DNA from: a virus
Length of the DNA stretch: 64,000 nt
IMG/VR virus record: IMGVR_UViG_3300050021_000713
Span: 1-64,000 of that record
Reading direction: 5' to 3' (one strand)
The position numbers and the translations under genes were made by a program. Positions within the stretch are counted from its first letter, which is position 1. Every line of letters begins with the position of its first letter. Under the pieces are notes generated by a model. The model did not search any database. It was not told the DNA's origin and saw nothing but the letters and a program-made list of their open reading frames with translations. Shown here in pieces: positions 1-7,095 of the stretch.

Positions 1-2
1 GA

Positions 3-227
3 GACGTTGTCGAAGTGCTTGGCGCCGGGAATGGATACCCGGGCTTTGTACCACACGCGGCTGCAGAGGCCGGGAGCCATCACGTGCGGCGGAAAACACC
101 AGGATCAGTGGCCCTGCTTGGTGTTCAGTTGTTGACGGCGTGGGCCTATCCGAAGCGCGAGTATCCGTCACGGATGCGACAGGCGTGCGGAAACGTCGAG
201 GACATCGGGGTAGCTCTACCTGGGTGA
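3..227 (+). CDS. C-terminal part of a hypothetical protein (5' end outside window)
   Basis: An open frame enters at base 3 without a start and runs 74 codons to TGA at 225-227. I do not recognise it. It contains an A-A-A-E motif near codon 22. The main support is context: the next small frame starts with GTG at 224, overlapping this stop as GTGA, the coupling style used throughout the window. A competing frame (from base 1 to 135) cannot be excluded. Confidence 0.45.
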   Translation, partial: DVVEVLGAGNGYPGFVPHAAAEAGSHHVRRKTPGSVALLGVQLLTAWAYPKREYPSRMRQACGNVEDIGVALPG

Positions 228-325
228 AGTCGATGCCAGCAAAACTATTGACTACAACGAGTGAGCGTCTTCTAGCACGTGGTAGGAATAACGTGCAGCT
301 GCAGATCCTCGACGCTATGTCGTGA
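224..325 (+). CDS. small hypothetical protein, 33 aa
   Basis: GTG start overlapping the upstream stop (GTGA) and a TGA at 323-325 that overlaps the next GTG. The product is basic and has no recognisable domain. An internal ATG at 233 is an alternative start. The chain of stop/start overlaps is the only support. Confidence 0.4.
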   Translation: MKSMPAKLLTTTSERLLARGRNNVQLQILDAMS

Positions 326-441
326 ACAAACGTGCGCAAGCACGTCGGGCTGAGCTATCCGTGACCGCGTTGTGCATTCTCGTCGGTGTCGCTCGTTTCG
401 AACACTGGTCTGACGAGTGCGACGTATGGGACGGCGAATGA
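322..441 (+). CDS. small membrane protein, 39 aa
   Basis: Starts at GTG 322-324, overlapping the preceding TGA, and ends at 439-441 overlapping the next ATG. A basic N-terminus (MNKRAQARR) is followed by a hydrophobic stretch (VTALCILVGVA) and an acidic tail, the layout of a single-pass protein with its N-terminus inside. Function unknown. Confidence 0.45.
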   Translation: MNKRAQARRAELSVTALCILVGVARFEHWSDECDVWDGE

Positions 442-512
442 CGGGAATTGAGGATGTGGTGCCCGCTTGTCGTGAGCGGTTCCGGCGCTGTGTTGAATTC
501 GCGGAGGTGTAA
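438..512 (+). CDS. tiny hypothetical ORF, 24 aa
   Basis: ATG 438-440 overlaps the TGA of the upstream small membrane protein; it ends TAA 510-512. It contains two Cys seven residues apart. Only the coupled start supports it. From 513 to 556 I see nothing. Confidence 0.3.
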   Translation: MTGIEDVVPACRERFRRCVEFAEV

Positions 513-556
513 AAGCCGAGTCGACTTCACAGCGTTGGTAGGCTTCTTCCACGTGC

Positions 557-715
557 ATGCGCATGCGCGGCGGAAGCGAGCCTCTTGTGCCTGGACCCGG
601 GTGCGAGATCACGATCGTTGCCGTTGGCGTTCATGGCCATCAACGGCCGTTTCGGTGGTGCGCCACCTGCGTGAATCTCCGGATAAGCAGCGGAGGTAGA
701 CGTTACCGCGCATAG
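557..715 (+). CDS. small hypothetical protein, 52 aa
   Basis: ATG 557 (or ATG 563) to TAG 713-715. It includes a W-C-A-T-C motif and a basic C-terminus. No clear ribosome binding site precedes it, so support is weak. From 716 to 805 no convincing gene is seen: a short frame starting at 716 runs into the following tRNA. Confidence 0.3.
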   Translation: MRMRGGSEPLVPGPGCEITIVAVGVHGHQRPFRWCATCVNLRISSGGRRYRA

Positions 716-805
716 GTGACGATGTTCGGTGAGGCTCTGAGGCTCCAGACTAGCCACGTGTCCATGACAGTCCGACACGCTGAAGGCAACCTTACCACCC
801 CTCGC

Positions 806-880
806 AGGCGTTTAGCTCAGTTGGTCTAGAGCACGGACCTTACACGTCTGGGGCCGGGGGTTCAAGTCCCTCAACGCCTA
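806..880 (+). tRNA. tRNA-Val(TAC)
   Basis: A 75-nt cloverleaf. Acceptor AGGCGTT pairs with AACGCCT, D stem GCTC/GAGC, anticodon stem CGGAC/GTCTG (one G-T) with loop CTTACAC, T loop TTCAAGT on a stem GGGGG/CCCTC. Anticodon TAC reads GUA. CCA is not encoded. First of seven tRNA genes in the window. Confidence 0.93.
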
Positions 881-899
881 TCCGTTCCAAGGATGTATC

Positions 900-998
900 G
901 TGACAGAAGTCAGAACAAATTTCACCGCGCGAGAAAAGCGCGAGTGTGATAGAGCGTGGGCAAAGTTCATGAAGGCGTGGAAATCGCAACAGCGTTAA
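900..998 (+). CDS. small basic protein, 32 aa
   Basis: GTG start at 900 with AAGGA about 6-7 nt upstream, stop TAA 996-998, filling the gap between tRNA-Val and tRNA-Ser. The product is basic and Trp-containing (RAWAKFMKAWKSQQR at its end) and is predicted helical. No known family. Confidence 0.5.
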   Translation: MTEVRTNFTAREKRECDRAWAKFMKAWKSQQR

Positions 999-1002
999 CC
1001 CT

Positions 1003-1087
1003 GGAGAGCTGGCAGAGTGGTCGATTGCGGGTCTTTGCTAAAGATCTGGACCGAAAGGTCCCGCAGGTTCGAATCCTGCGCTCTCCG
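1003..1087 (+). tRNA. tRNA-Ser(GCT)
   Basis: An 85-nt tRNA with a long variable arm, as expected for serine. Acceptor GGAGAGC/GCTCTCC is perfectly paired, discriminator G. Anticodon loop TTGCTAA gives GCT (codons AGC/AGU). T loop TTCGAAT. Confidence 0.95.
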
Positions 1088-1115
1088 TTTCAACTCGAAC
1101 AACACAGAGGTGCTT

Positions 1116-1835
1116 GTGCCTGAGACCAAACCAGTTGTCGTGTGCTTGTGTGGATCCACCCGCTTCTACGCCGAGTTCCAGCTCGCGAACTACCAGGAGA
1201 CGATGGCTGGTCGGATCGTGCTCAGCGTCGGCTTCTACCCGCACGCCGTGCGCCAGGCCCATGGCGAAGACGTCGGCTGCACCGCGGAGCAGAAGCAGGC
1301 ACTCGATGAACTGCACAAGCGCAAGATCGATCTCGCGGACGAAGTCCTGGTCCTGAACGTCGGCGGTTACATCGGAAGCTCGACACGCTCCGAGCTCGAG
1401 TACGCGGAGTCAATCGGTCTTCCGATCCGGTACCTGGAGCCGATACCAGCCGCTACGGTTTCTTCCGGGAACGGTTTGACGTTCGCTGCTCTTCGCGAAG
1501 TCGGAACCAGGCGTTGGATCGAATGGGCCGGACGCAAGCCCGATCTCGATGACCTTCTGTTCTGCGCCGTTGAGTTAGGCGGAGAAGCCGGCGAGGTGCT
1601 GAACAAGGTGAAGAAGTTCGCTCGTGGTGTAAAAGGCATGCGCGGCTCGGTCTCGCTGGAAGCGACAAGGACTGCGGTTGCGGAAGAACTCGCGGATGTC
1701 ATCATCTGCTGCGATCGCGTCGCTGCTGTTCTCGGCATCGATCTCGGCATCGCGGTTCCGGAGAAGTTCAACGAGACGTCGGTGAAGAACGGACTCTCGG
1801 TGACGATGCCGATTCCGGTACGAGACGCCACGTGA
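1116..1835 (+). CDS. DUF4406 / deoxyribosyltransferase-like and MazG-like fusion protein
   Basis: The N-terminal half (about residues 1-110) has the C-G-S-T-R-F motif and an A-D-E-V-L-V-L-N segment followed by S-S-T-R-S-E-L-E-Y, typical of phage DUF4406/nucleoside 2-deoxyribosyltransferase-like proteins. The C-terminal half (about 125-225) has the all-alpha NTP pyrophosphohydrolase (MazG-type) signature: E-L-G-G-E-A-G-E, then E-E-L-A-D-V-I-I. Inference: nucleotide pool sanitation or modified nucleotide metabolism. GTG 1116 is chosen because AGAGG lies 5 nt upstream; the frame extends back into the tRNA, so earlier starts are impossible to justify. 240 residues. Its TGA overlaps the next GTG. 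Confidence 0.8.
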   Translation: MPETKPVVVCLCGSTRFYAEFQLANYQETMAGRIVLSVGFYPHAVRQAHGEDVGCTAEQKQALDELHKRKIDLADEVLVLNVGGYIGSSTRSELEYAESIGLPIRYLEPIPAATVSSGNGLTFAALREVGTRRWIEWAGRKPDLDDLLFCAVELGGEAGEVLNKVKKFARGVKGMRGSVSLEATRTAVAEELADVIICCDRVAAVLGIDLGIAVPEKFNETSVKNGLSVTMPIPVRDAT

Positions 1836-1963
1836 CCAGCATGTACCCGATTCACATCGACCCTCTGGTGTTCTGCCTAGGGCTCGTGTGCCTCAGCATC
1901 ATCTTGAGCGGGTTGGCCTGGTTGCTGTTCGCGGACAAAGAGAAGCCCGGCCGGTATGGATGA
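1832..1963 (+). CDS. small membrane protein, 43 aa
   Basis: GTG start overlaps the upstream TGA (GTGA). One strong transmembrane segment (LVFCLGLVCLSIILSGLAWL, about residues 12-31) is followed by a charged tail (FADKEKPGRYG). It overlaps the next ORF by 8 bases. Function unknown; single-pass proteins like this are common in phage accessory regions. Confidence 0.65.
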   Translation: MTSMYPIHIDPLVFCLGLVCLSIILSGLAWLLFADKEKPGRYG

Positions 1964-2222
1964 GCATGATCTGACAGACGATCAGGAACGAGACCTGATC
2001 GTTGCCGCGGCCGCCGAGGCCACGTCCGCCGCGTTCCTGGTCGCGGAGGCCAGCGAGCACGGCGCCTGTATCGCGCGGCACGGCTGGGTGGTACGTGTTC
2101 GTCACGGCGTCATCATGGAATGGGTGAAACCGCTTCCGTTTCCCGTACACATAACCGCGTGCAGTTTCTATCTTTGCACTGAAGTAAATCCCGTGAGTCA
2201 AGCAAATAGGAGCAACACATGA
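1956..2222 (+). CDS. hypothetical protein, 88 aa
   Basis: ATG start inside the end of the previous gene and a TGA overlapping the next ATG (ATGA at 2219-2222). Acidic N-terminus (MDEHDLTDDQERD), then an Ala-rich helix and a mixed C-terminus. No recognisable domain. The last 20 codons are less protein-like, but the coupled stop supports the frame. Confidence 0.55.
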   Translation: MDEHDLTDDQERDLIVAAAAEATSAAFLVAEASEHGACIARHGWVVRVRHGVIMEWVKPLPFPVHITACSFYLCTEVNPVSQANRSNT

Positions 2223-3076
2223 ACATCCGCAGTTTTGGAATCAAACTCATCCTGGCTTTGCTGCTGCTTGGACTCGCGTCCGCGCATGCAACGCATGTTG
2301 TCTTCGCACCTGGAGCCACCGCGTCTGTCGAATCCTACGGCAACTACGTCATCGACATCCCCGGCATCATCAACAACTCCAGCACGTCGACGGATGCTCT
2401 GAGCCTTCTACTCGTGGCCGGCACATCGCCTTCGTCCGACGACATGGTTGCCGGCACTGTGATCGTCAGCATGAAGTTGAACGAGCTCGACGGCGACAGC
2501 CACTTCATGCCGATGCACTTGTCCGGTTCCGAGCTGGACGCGAAGCTGTTGAACACCATGGTGTACTACTTGCGTCTGGTTATCGTCGAGTACGATGGTT
2601 CCACAACCTATGCCGACGATGCTGTATCTGTCGGTTCGTTCATGTACCACGACGCCACTGTGGAGAACCATCAGCGAATGGCCTTCTCGCAGAAGTTCTC
2701 CGACTATGACGCCTTGACGGATAGGATGAATTTCGACATCTACATGAGAGATCTGGACATACACCCGGTGGTAGAAGTTTACGCACCGAATCCAGATCGC
2801 TCGGTGCGGGCTTCGCATGCATCCGCAGCACCGTCGTCTCCGCTCGGTACCGCTGTGCACTCGACGCGGACGTGCGACATGCACGAACTTGACGACTTGT
2901 ACAGCAAACTCAACGATGCCAAGGCAGACTACCGGCGGCATCGGTTCGACATGCAGCACACGAAGGATCAGACCGAGATCATGAACTCCGGAGACCTGGC
3001 GTCGTCAAGCCAGAGGTTGTCGCAGACGATCGAGTCCAGCATCGACAGGTACCGCTCCTCACACGGATGCGAATGA
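2219..3076 (+). CDS. secreted or periplasmic hypothetical protein
   Basis: 285 residues. A clear signal peptide: basic start (MNIRSFGIK), hydrophobic core LILALLLLGLA, and A-H-A as likely cleavage site near residue 24. The mature part is beta-rich to about residue 190, then a helical, charged tail of about 80 residues. AGGAG lies 8 nt before ATG 2219. Export suggests a role at the host envelope (exclusion, lysis or adsorption control), but nothing identifies which. Confidence 0.75.
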   Translation: MNIRSFGIKLILALLLLGLASAHATHVVFAPGATASVESYGNYVIDIPGIINNSSTSTDALSLLLVAGTSPSSDDMVAGTVIVSMKLNELDGDSHFMPMHLSGSELDAKLLNTMVYYLRLVIVEYDGSTTYADDAVSVGSFMYHDATVENHQRMAFSQKFSDYDALTDRMNFDIYMRDLDIHPVVEVYAPNPDRSVRASHASAAPSSPLGTAVHSTRTCDMHELDDLYSKLNDAKADYRRHRFDMQHTKDQTEIMNSGDLASSSQRLSQTIESSIDRYRSSHGCE

Positions 3077-3090
3077 CGCTCAATTTTCGC

Positions 3091-3164
3091 TGCGGTGTAG
3101 CTCAGTTGGTTAGAGCGAGGGCTTCATAAGCCCTGCGTCCGCGGTTCGAGTCCGCGCATCGCTA
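3091..3164 (+). tRNA. tRNA with CAT anticodon (Met, or Ile if lysidine-modified)
   Basis: 74 nt. D stem GCTC/GAGC, anticodon stem AGGGC/GCCCT, loop TTCATAA (anticodon CAT), T stem CGCGG/CCGCG. Acceptor pairs 2-71 to 7-66 form, but 1-72 is T-T. The mismatch recalls initiators, yet the C11-G24 pair and the lack of three stacked G-C pairs in the anticodon stem argue for an elongator. Identity Met versus Ile2 cannot be settled by eye. Confidence 0.88.
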
Positions 3165-3173
3165 TTTGTAAAT
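3165..3173 (+). promoter_or_regulatory. TTTGTAAAT box
   Basis: AT-rich box immediately after the CAT tRNA and 69 bases before the ATG at 3243. The same 8-mer TTGTAAAT recurs at 4545, 6953, 14116, 19307 and 32878, mostly at gene boundaries. It resembles the T4 late -10 element (TATAAATA); inferred promoter for the 3243-3778 pair. Confidence 0.4.
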
Positions 3174-3242
3174 ATAAGTTTCAGTGCTAGCTGGTGAGAA
3201 CCAGCCGTGTCACTCACTGGTCACAATCAGGAGAAAAAAACC

Positions 3243-3395
3243 ATGTCCGAGTCCAAGTCCAACGCCACCGTCGTGGAACGCATCCAAGCCGTGGTCAACG
3301 GCAACCGCAAGCTGGTCGCCGGCATCGCTATCGGCGTCGCCGTGGTGGCCACTGTGATCGCGGTACGTGCTCGGCTTCGGCGTCGGTTGTTCTGA
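3243..3395 (+). CDS. small membrane protein, 50 aa
   Basis: ATG with AGGAG and a run of A just upstream. A Ser/Lys-rich N-terminus is followed by an amphipathic part and a transmembrane helix (LVAGIAIGVAVVATVIAV, about residues 24-41) ending in Arg residues, so the C-terminus is probably cytoplasmic. Function unknown. Its stop shares one base with the next start (TGATG). Confidence 0.65.
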   Translation: MSESKSNATVVERIQAVVNGNRKLVAGIAIGVAVVATVIAVRARLRRRLF

Positions 3396-3778
3396 TGGCC
3401 TACGCCCAGGCGACGGTCCAGCTCGAGCTTCCGGAAGCGGATCTTCCGGGGCGGGTGTTGCCACTACGGTTGACACTGACCTGGCCCGAAGCTGAAGGTA
3501 TTTTCCACTCCCTGGCCAGCGCTTTGGGCAAGGATGCGATCGCGAAGCTGCTGCCGCTGCTGCTCGAGCCACAGCCAGCTCGCCTGGACATGCCTACAGG
3601 TCCGGTCTGGGTGAGTCCGTCTGTCTTTCCAAGCGACCTCGTAACTCGGCTCCAGGACCCCATGCCAGGTCAAGGATCTGAATTGCGGGATCCGCTGCCG
3701 GGTCAAGCAACACAGATTCAAGGCGGCCGCGGCTCGGTGACTCTTACCGGTACCACGGACGGACTGCCCTCCGTGTAG
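3395..3778 (+). CDS. hypothetical protein, 127 aa
   Basis: ATG 3395 overlaps the preceding TGA. The first 85 residues look like a folded domain; the C-terminal 40 contain two copies of a D-P-M/L-P-G-Q motif separated by polar residues, suggestive of a flexible tail. No family recognised. It probably shares a transcript with the membrane protein at 3243. Confidence 0.6.
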   Translation: MAYAQATVQLELPEADLPGRVLPLRLTLTWPEAEGIFHSLASALGKDAIAKLLPLLLEPQPARLDMPTGPVWVSPSVFPSDLVTRLQDPMPGQGSELRDPLPGQATQIQGGRGSVTLTGTTDGLPSV

Positions 3779-3792
3779 CAGGTCTCGAAATT

Positions 3793-3806
3793 CGGACATT
3801 TGTCCG
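3793..3806 (+). other. small perfect hairpin
   Basis: CGGACA and TGTCCG separated by TT, directly downstream of the 3395-3778 gene and followed by GGGTTT. It could be a weak terminator or a processing stem; there is no good T tract. Confidence 0.3.
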
Positions 3807-3821
3807 GGTTTCGCAGGGCTA

Positions 3822-3882
3822 TGGGGTGTCGACAAGTGGTAAGACGTAGTCTGTAAGTTCGAGTCGTGTTTCGCATAACTCA
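3822..3882 (+). pseudogene. decayed tRNA (tRNA-Gln-like 5' half)
   Basis: TGGGGTGTCGACAAGTGGTA followed by AGAC matches the acceptor and D-arm pattern of bacterial tRNA-Gln, and TAACTCA could partly close the acceptor. A TTCGAGTC T-loop-like string is present, but no proper anticodon stem and only 61 nt remain. It lies one gene upstream of the intact tRNA-Gln at 4600, so it reads as a relic or a disrupted copy. Confidence 0.4.
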
Positions 3883-3897
3883 TAGCCGGAGGTAGCT

Positions 3898-4596
3898 ATG
3901 CAGAAAATATGCGAACACTGCACAGCAGAATTCTCGACGTCGAATTCACGTGCTCTCTACTGCTGTCGTTCTTGTTCGGCGTCGCATACGCAGGTTGGGC
4001 GGCCGAGCAAGAACAGAAAGCACGCTGCGTCAACCGAGCCACCACCCGCTTGTTCACAATGCGGACGCGTAATGCAAACGTATACGCGGAGGTACTGCTC
4101 AGAGTGTATTAAGGCGAACAGAGCGCAGAAACCTAAACCTGCACCGAGAACTTCTAGAACACCACAGGCAGCAAAGCTTCACAGCTTCGACGTGACACTT
4201 GCGTACAAGCGTCGTATGCACGATCTCGTCAAAGCCTGTGGTGGTCGTTGTAGCAGGTGCCGGAAAAGTTTCATGGAAGTTTCATTGGAGTTCGACCACA
4301 TTGATAGAAGCACGAAGGTCGCGAACGTTTCTGCATTCGTCGCTGCCTCGAACATGGTCGGCGCTGTGCAGGAAGCGAAGAAGTGTCAGCTGCTGTTCCA
4401 GGACTGTCACAAGGAGAAGACAACAGAATTTTCGGATAGGCCTAACAGACAAGGCTCAAAGAACCCGATGTCGAAATTTTCTGAATCGACGCGTCGTGCG
4501 ATCAAGGCGCAACGAGCGCGTGGTGCTACCTACACCGCCTTATCTTGTAAATACGGAGCTACGCGTCAAGGGATTAGGTATCTATGTTTGCACTGA
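3898..4596 (+). CDS. HNH endonuclease (homing-type)
   Basis: 232 residues. Two Cys-rich N-terminal ribbons (C-x2-C pairs near residues 5-8 and 24-27, then C-S-Q-C and C-S-E-C) precede an HNH core: C-S-R-C, E-F-D-H-I-D about residue 131, and a late C-x6-C-H-K segment. Zinc ribbons plus HNH are typical of phage free-standing endonucleases. It lies between a tRNA relic and tRNA-Gln, its base composition is visibly more AT-rich than its neighbours, and the C-terminal helix-turn-helix-like tail could bind DNA. All point to acquisition by transfer. GGAGG precedes ATG 3898. Confidence 0.8.
   Translation: MQKICEHCTAEFSTSNSRALYCCRSCSASHTQVGRPSKNRKHAASTEPPPACSQCGRVMQTYTRRYCSECIKANRAQKPKPAPRTSRTPQAAKLHSFDVTLAYKRRMHDLVKACGGRCSRCRKSFMEVSLEFDHIDRSTKVANVSAFVAASNMVGAVQEAKKCQLLFQDCHKEKTTEFSDRPNRQGSKNPMSKFSESTRRAIKAQRARGATYTALSCKYGATRQGIRYLCLH
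4545..4552 (+). promoter_or_regulatory. TTGTAAAT box before tRNA-Gln
   Basis: One of the recurring TTGTAAAT boxes. It lies in the last codons of the HNH gene and 47 bases before tRNA-Gln, so it could drive the tRNA. No -35-like element is evident. Confidence 0.3.
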
Positions 4597-4599
4597 TAC

Positions 4600-4671
4600 T
4601 GGGGCATAGCTTAGTTGGCAGAGCATCGCCCTTTGGAGGCGACCGGTGGGGTTTGAATCCCTGTGCCCCAA
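4600..4671 (+). tRNA. tRNA-Gln(TTG)
   Basis: 72 nt with all seven acceptor pairs (TGGGGCA/TGCCCCA), D stem GCTT/GAGC, anticodon stem TCGCC/GGCGA, loop CTTTGGA giving anticodon TTG (CAA), T loop TTTGAAT. A U1-A72 pair is a known Gln identity feature. Confidence 0.95.
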
Positions 4672-4703
4672 TTTGTCACCCAATCCAGTACTCGGAGGTG
4701 TCC

Positions 4704-5060
4704 ATGTTTGAAAGTGTTATGCCGGATCCGGATCGACTGCATGAGATCGCTGTCGCCAGCGACCGAACCGTCGAACGTGTTCGCGAACGCATCCTGGAAC
4801 TGCTCACCGCGGCAACCGCACCGGCCGACGACGTCGCTGGTGAGTGTGACCGTCTCCAGGCCTGCTTCGGCCTCGAACCATACGGTGTGTTCCCGGCCGG
4901 CTCGTTGGTGGATGCACCGACGGAATCCGAGTACGCCGAGTACCGCGCCGAGATCGTTGGCGAAGTGCAAAAGATCTCTCCGGAGTTGCGTGGAACGCCG
5001 CCGAAGCGGCTGACGTTGGCCCAGATTCAGGCCGACGACTTCTCCGCGCTGGACACCTAG
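4704..5060 (+). CDS. hypothetical protein, 118 aa
   Basis: ATG 4704 with GGAGG 7 nt upstream; the frame extends back through the tRNA, so this is the first sensible start. Acidic and mainly helical (D-R-T-V-E-R-V-R-E-R-I-L-E-L-L near the N-terminus). No recognised domain. The next gene starts one base after the stop. Confidence 0.65.
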   Translation: MFESVMPDPDRLHEIAVASDRTVERVRERILELLTAATAPADDVAGECDRLQACFGLEPYGVFPAGSLVDAPTESEYAEYRAEIVGEVQKISPELRGTPPKRLTLAQIQADDFSALDT

Positions 5061-5061
5061 C

Positions 5062-5802
5062 ATGAGCATGCACGAAGCCACTGAGACCCCGACGCTACCA
5101 GGCTGGTACTTGTGCTTGGCCGTCGATGACCGCTGGGCCGGAGAGTTCCGTTACCGGGCCTGGGGCAACGGCGTGTGGTGGATTCCGCTTCCTGATGGTT
5201 GGCTGTCGTCCTGCGATGGCATCTACCGCTGGGCCGGACCATTCGCCGACGTCAATGGCCCGGCGCCGGATGGTACCAATCCTGGAGGTCCGGTTCCGGC
5301 CGAGGCGGCAGTTGCAGCTCCACCGGACCTGGATCAGAACCGAGAACGCTCCAACATCATGGTCGGCGTTCCGGAAGTTCTGTACCGTATCCAGGCCTTG
5401 GACAAGCCCGAGACCGAGTTCGAAGCCATGGAAGCTGTCTACGACTACTTCCTCAGCGGTCACCTGAACCAAACCGCTGTCGAAGACTTCGTGATCCAGT
5501 ACATGCAGCACGGTTTCCGCTTCCAGACCTCGTTCACGGTGCTGCTAAGCGTTGCAAACTTGGACGAGAAGATTCCGAGTTACGACAAGTACATCGAGTA
5601 CTGCTACGCCAGAGCTGCTGCGGACGAGATAGCACACGAAGACGTGGTGAAACTCATCGAGCATTTTCGCACCACCGATTTCGCCGAGAACGCCGCACGC
5701 CCAGCTTGCCTCCGCATCGAGTCCTACATGCAGCCGCCGGAACCGCCACCACGACCGGAACCGAGGTCGCTGCCGGAACAGTTCATCCCACCATTCACCT
5801 GA
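5062..5802 (+). CDS. hypothetical protein, 246 aa
   Basis: Residues about 1-75 form a Trp/Tyr-rich domain (W-Y-L-C, W-A-G-E-F, G-V-W-W-I-P-L-P-D-G-W), the pattern of small phage proteins that follow a fixed 'present value/edit' beta fold. Residues 75-100 are a Pro/Ala linker, and about 105-220 a helical domain. The C-terminus is Pro-rich. Function unknown. Confidence 0.65.
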   Translation: MSMHEATETPTLPGWYLCLAVDDRWAGEFRYRAWGNGVWWIPLPDGWLSSCDGIYRWAGPFADVNGPAPDGTNPGGPVPAEAAVAAPPDLDQNRERSNIMVGVPEVLYRIQALDKPETEFEAMEAVYDYFLSGHLNQTAVEDFVIQYMQHGFRFQTSFTVLLSVANLDEKIPSYDKYIEYCYARAAADEIAHEDVVKLIEHFRTTDFAENAARPACLRIESYMQPPEPPPRPEPRSLPEQFIPPFT

Positions 5803-5821
5803 CCATCTTAGGAGCCACAGC

Positions 5822-6541
5822 ATGTCCTCCAACGAATCTGTCGAACCGGCAGCAGAAATTGTCCCGGATTCACCGCGGATCGTGCGTTCCGTCATTTACG
5901 CAGATGTTCACATCGACGGCACCGGGGTCTGGAACCCAACCGACGAAGAGCTCGATCGCGTGCGCGAAATGTTCGCAGCCACGGACGACGATCCAAAAGG
6001 CGCCGTGGTTATACCGACGAAGCCGTTCCATCGCACTGCGAAGTACCTGAAAAGCCTGGGTACGATCCAGACCCCGGAAGGAGAAGGTACGTACGAGTCC
6101 GTGTCGCGCGACGTGTTCGCATGCACTCGTCGTGGTGAAGACAAGCCGTTCGATCTTGTGCCTTCGAACGATCTCATGATCCAGGTCCGACTGGGCGAGG
6201 ACCGGTACGAGTCCTGGCAGCTGGAGGTCCTCCTGGCATTCAACCCGCCGGAGACCGTGGTCTTCAACGAGGACGTGAACGAAGCTCCGAGCTTCATTCC
6301 AGGGGTCTTGGACCTGGAGCAGCCGCTCGAGCCAGCACCACCGCTGGCGTACACCGTCAATGACCGCCGCGGTACCGGAAGCCGGACCGTCGAGGTCTGC
6401 CGATTCTGCGGCAGCCCGAATGTGCACACCCGGGAGTACGACAAGCCCACTGCGGAGTGTGCGAAATACTTGCGGCAGAAGCTGCACGACGTCGAGAACT
6501 GCGACGCCGATTTTCAACGTGCGTTAGGCACACCACAGTAG
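5822..6541 (+). CDS. portal-segment paralogue with zinc ribbon
   Basis: 239 residues; AGGAG precedes ATG 5822. Residues 37-63 align without gaps to portal residues about 292-318: shared W, P, D, EL, MF, AT, DP and GAV give 14 identities in 27. The rest does not resemble the portal. Near residue 196 a C-R-F-C-G-S motif and later Cys suggest a zinc ribbon. Why a stand-alone protein carries a portal segment is unknown; recombination or a portal-binding or decoy role are possible. Confidence 0.65.
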   Translation: MSSNESVEPAAEIVPDSPRIVRSVIYADVHIDGTGVWNPTDEELDRVREMFAATDDDPKGAVVIPTKPFHRTAKYLKSLGTIQTPEGEGTYESVSRDVFACTRRGEDKPFDLVPSNDLMIQVRLGEDRYESWQLEVLLAFNPPETVVFNEDVNEAPSFIPGVLDLEQPLEPAPPLAYTVNDRRGTGSRTVEVCRFCGSPNVHTREYDKPTAECAKYLRQKLHDVENCDADFQRALGTPQ

Positions 6542-6546
6542 AACTG

Positions 6547-7095
6547 ATGCGATCCCTAGAAGACCTGGCGTATTACAGCGCCAGCAACCTGCGAAAGACA
6601 ACTGCTGAAAACATACGGCGCCACGTAGACGATCGCGTGTACTCGATGGTTGTGTGCACTCTCGTCAGCGCCGAGCGTCACGCCCAGTCTTCATCATTGC
6701 CGTACTACGTGACCCAGTTCGGCTCTGTACAGTGCGGTGCGGACTGCACGATCGGCGAAGCCAATGAGGCCTTGGACGCCATCAGAGCCAAGGGATTCAA
6801 GACCCTACCAGGCCCGGTCCGGGGTCAGTACAGTGCCAGCAACTTCTTCGACATCGACGATACCGGTCGTGTCGTGGAGAACGGTGTGAAGTCCGCGTCG
6901 GCGTTGAACATCATCGTGTCCTGGGAGCTGGATGCCGTAACGCTGGCTGATGTTGTAAATAAGGATTCCACACCTCCAAAGGAATCCAATGCCGATCATC
7001 TCCGCGATCACGAGCCCGAGAGTCAGCCGAATCCAATCCAACGTTCCGGTACTGGGTGGCTTCTCGCTCTACTTCCATGGCGCCGCGTTCACTGA
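6547..7095 (+). CDS. hypothetical protein, 182 aa
   Basis: ATG 6547 follows the upstream stop by 5 bases; no strong Shine-Dalgarno sequence is visible. Residues 1-140 look folded, with four Cys and repeated Y-S-A-S-N segments (near 12 and 95). The last 35 codons overlap the next gene by 107 bases, an unusual amount here. That tail may not be native, or one base may be wrong near 6950. Confidence 0.55.
   Translation: MRSLEDLAYYSASNLRKTTAENIRRHVDDRVYSMVVCTLVSAERHAQSSSLPYYVTQFGSVQCGADCTIGEANEALDAIRAKGFKTLPGPVRGQYSASNFFDIDDTGRVVENGVKSASALNIIVSWELDAVTLADVVNKDSTPPKESNADHLRDHEPESQPNPIQRSGTGWLLALLPWRRVH
6953..6960 (+). promoter_or_regulatory. TTGTAAAT box before the M16-type peptidase gene
   Basis: Recurring TTGTAAAT box followed by an A, 28 bases upstream of ATG 6989 and inside the end of the previous frame. 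AAAGGA lies between it and the start codon. Confidence 0.3.

Noticed and set aside
716-829. Short frame starting GTG 716
   Set aside because: It reads through the tRNA-Val gene before stopping, so it cannot be trusted as a gene.
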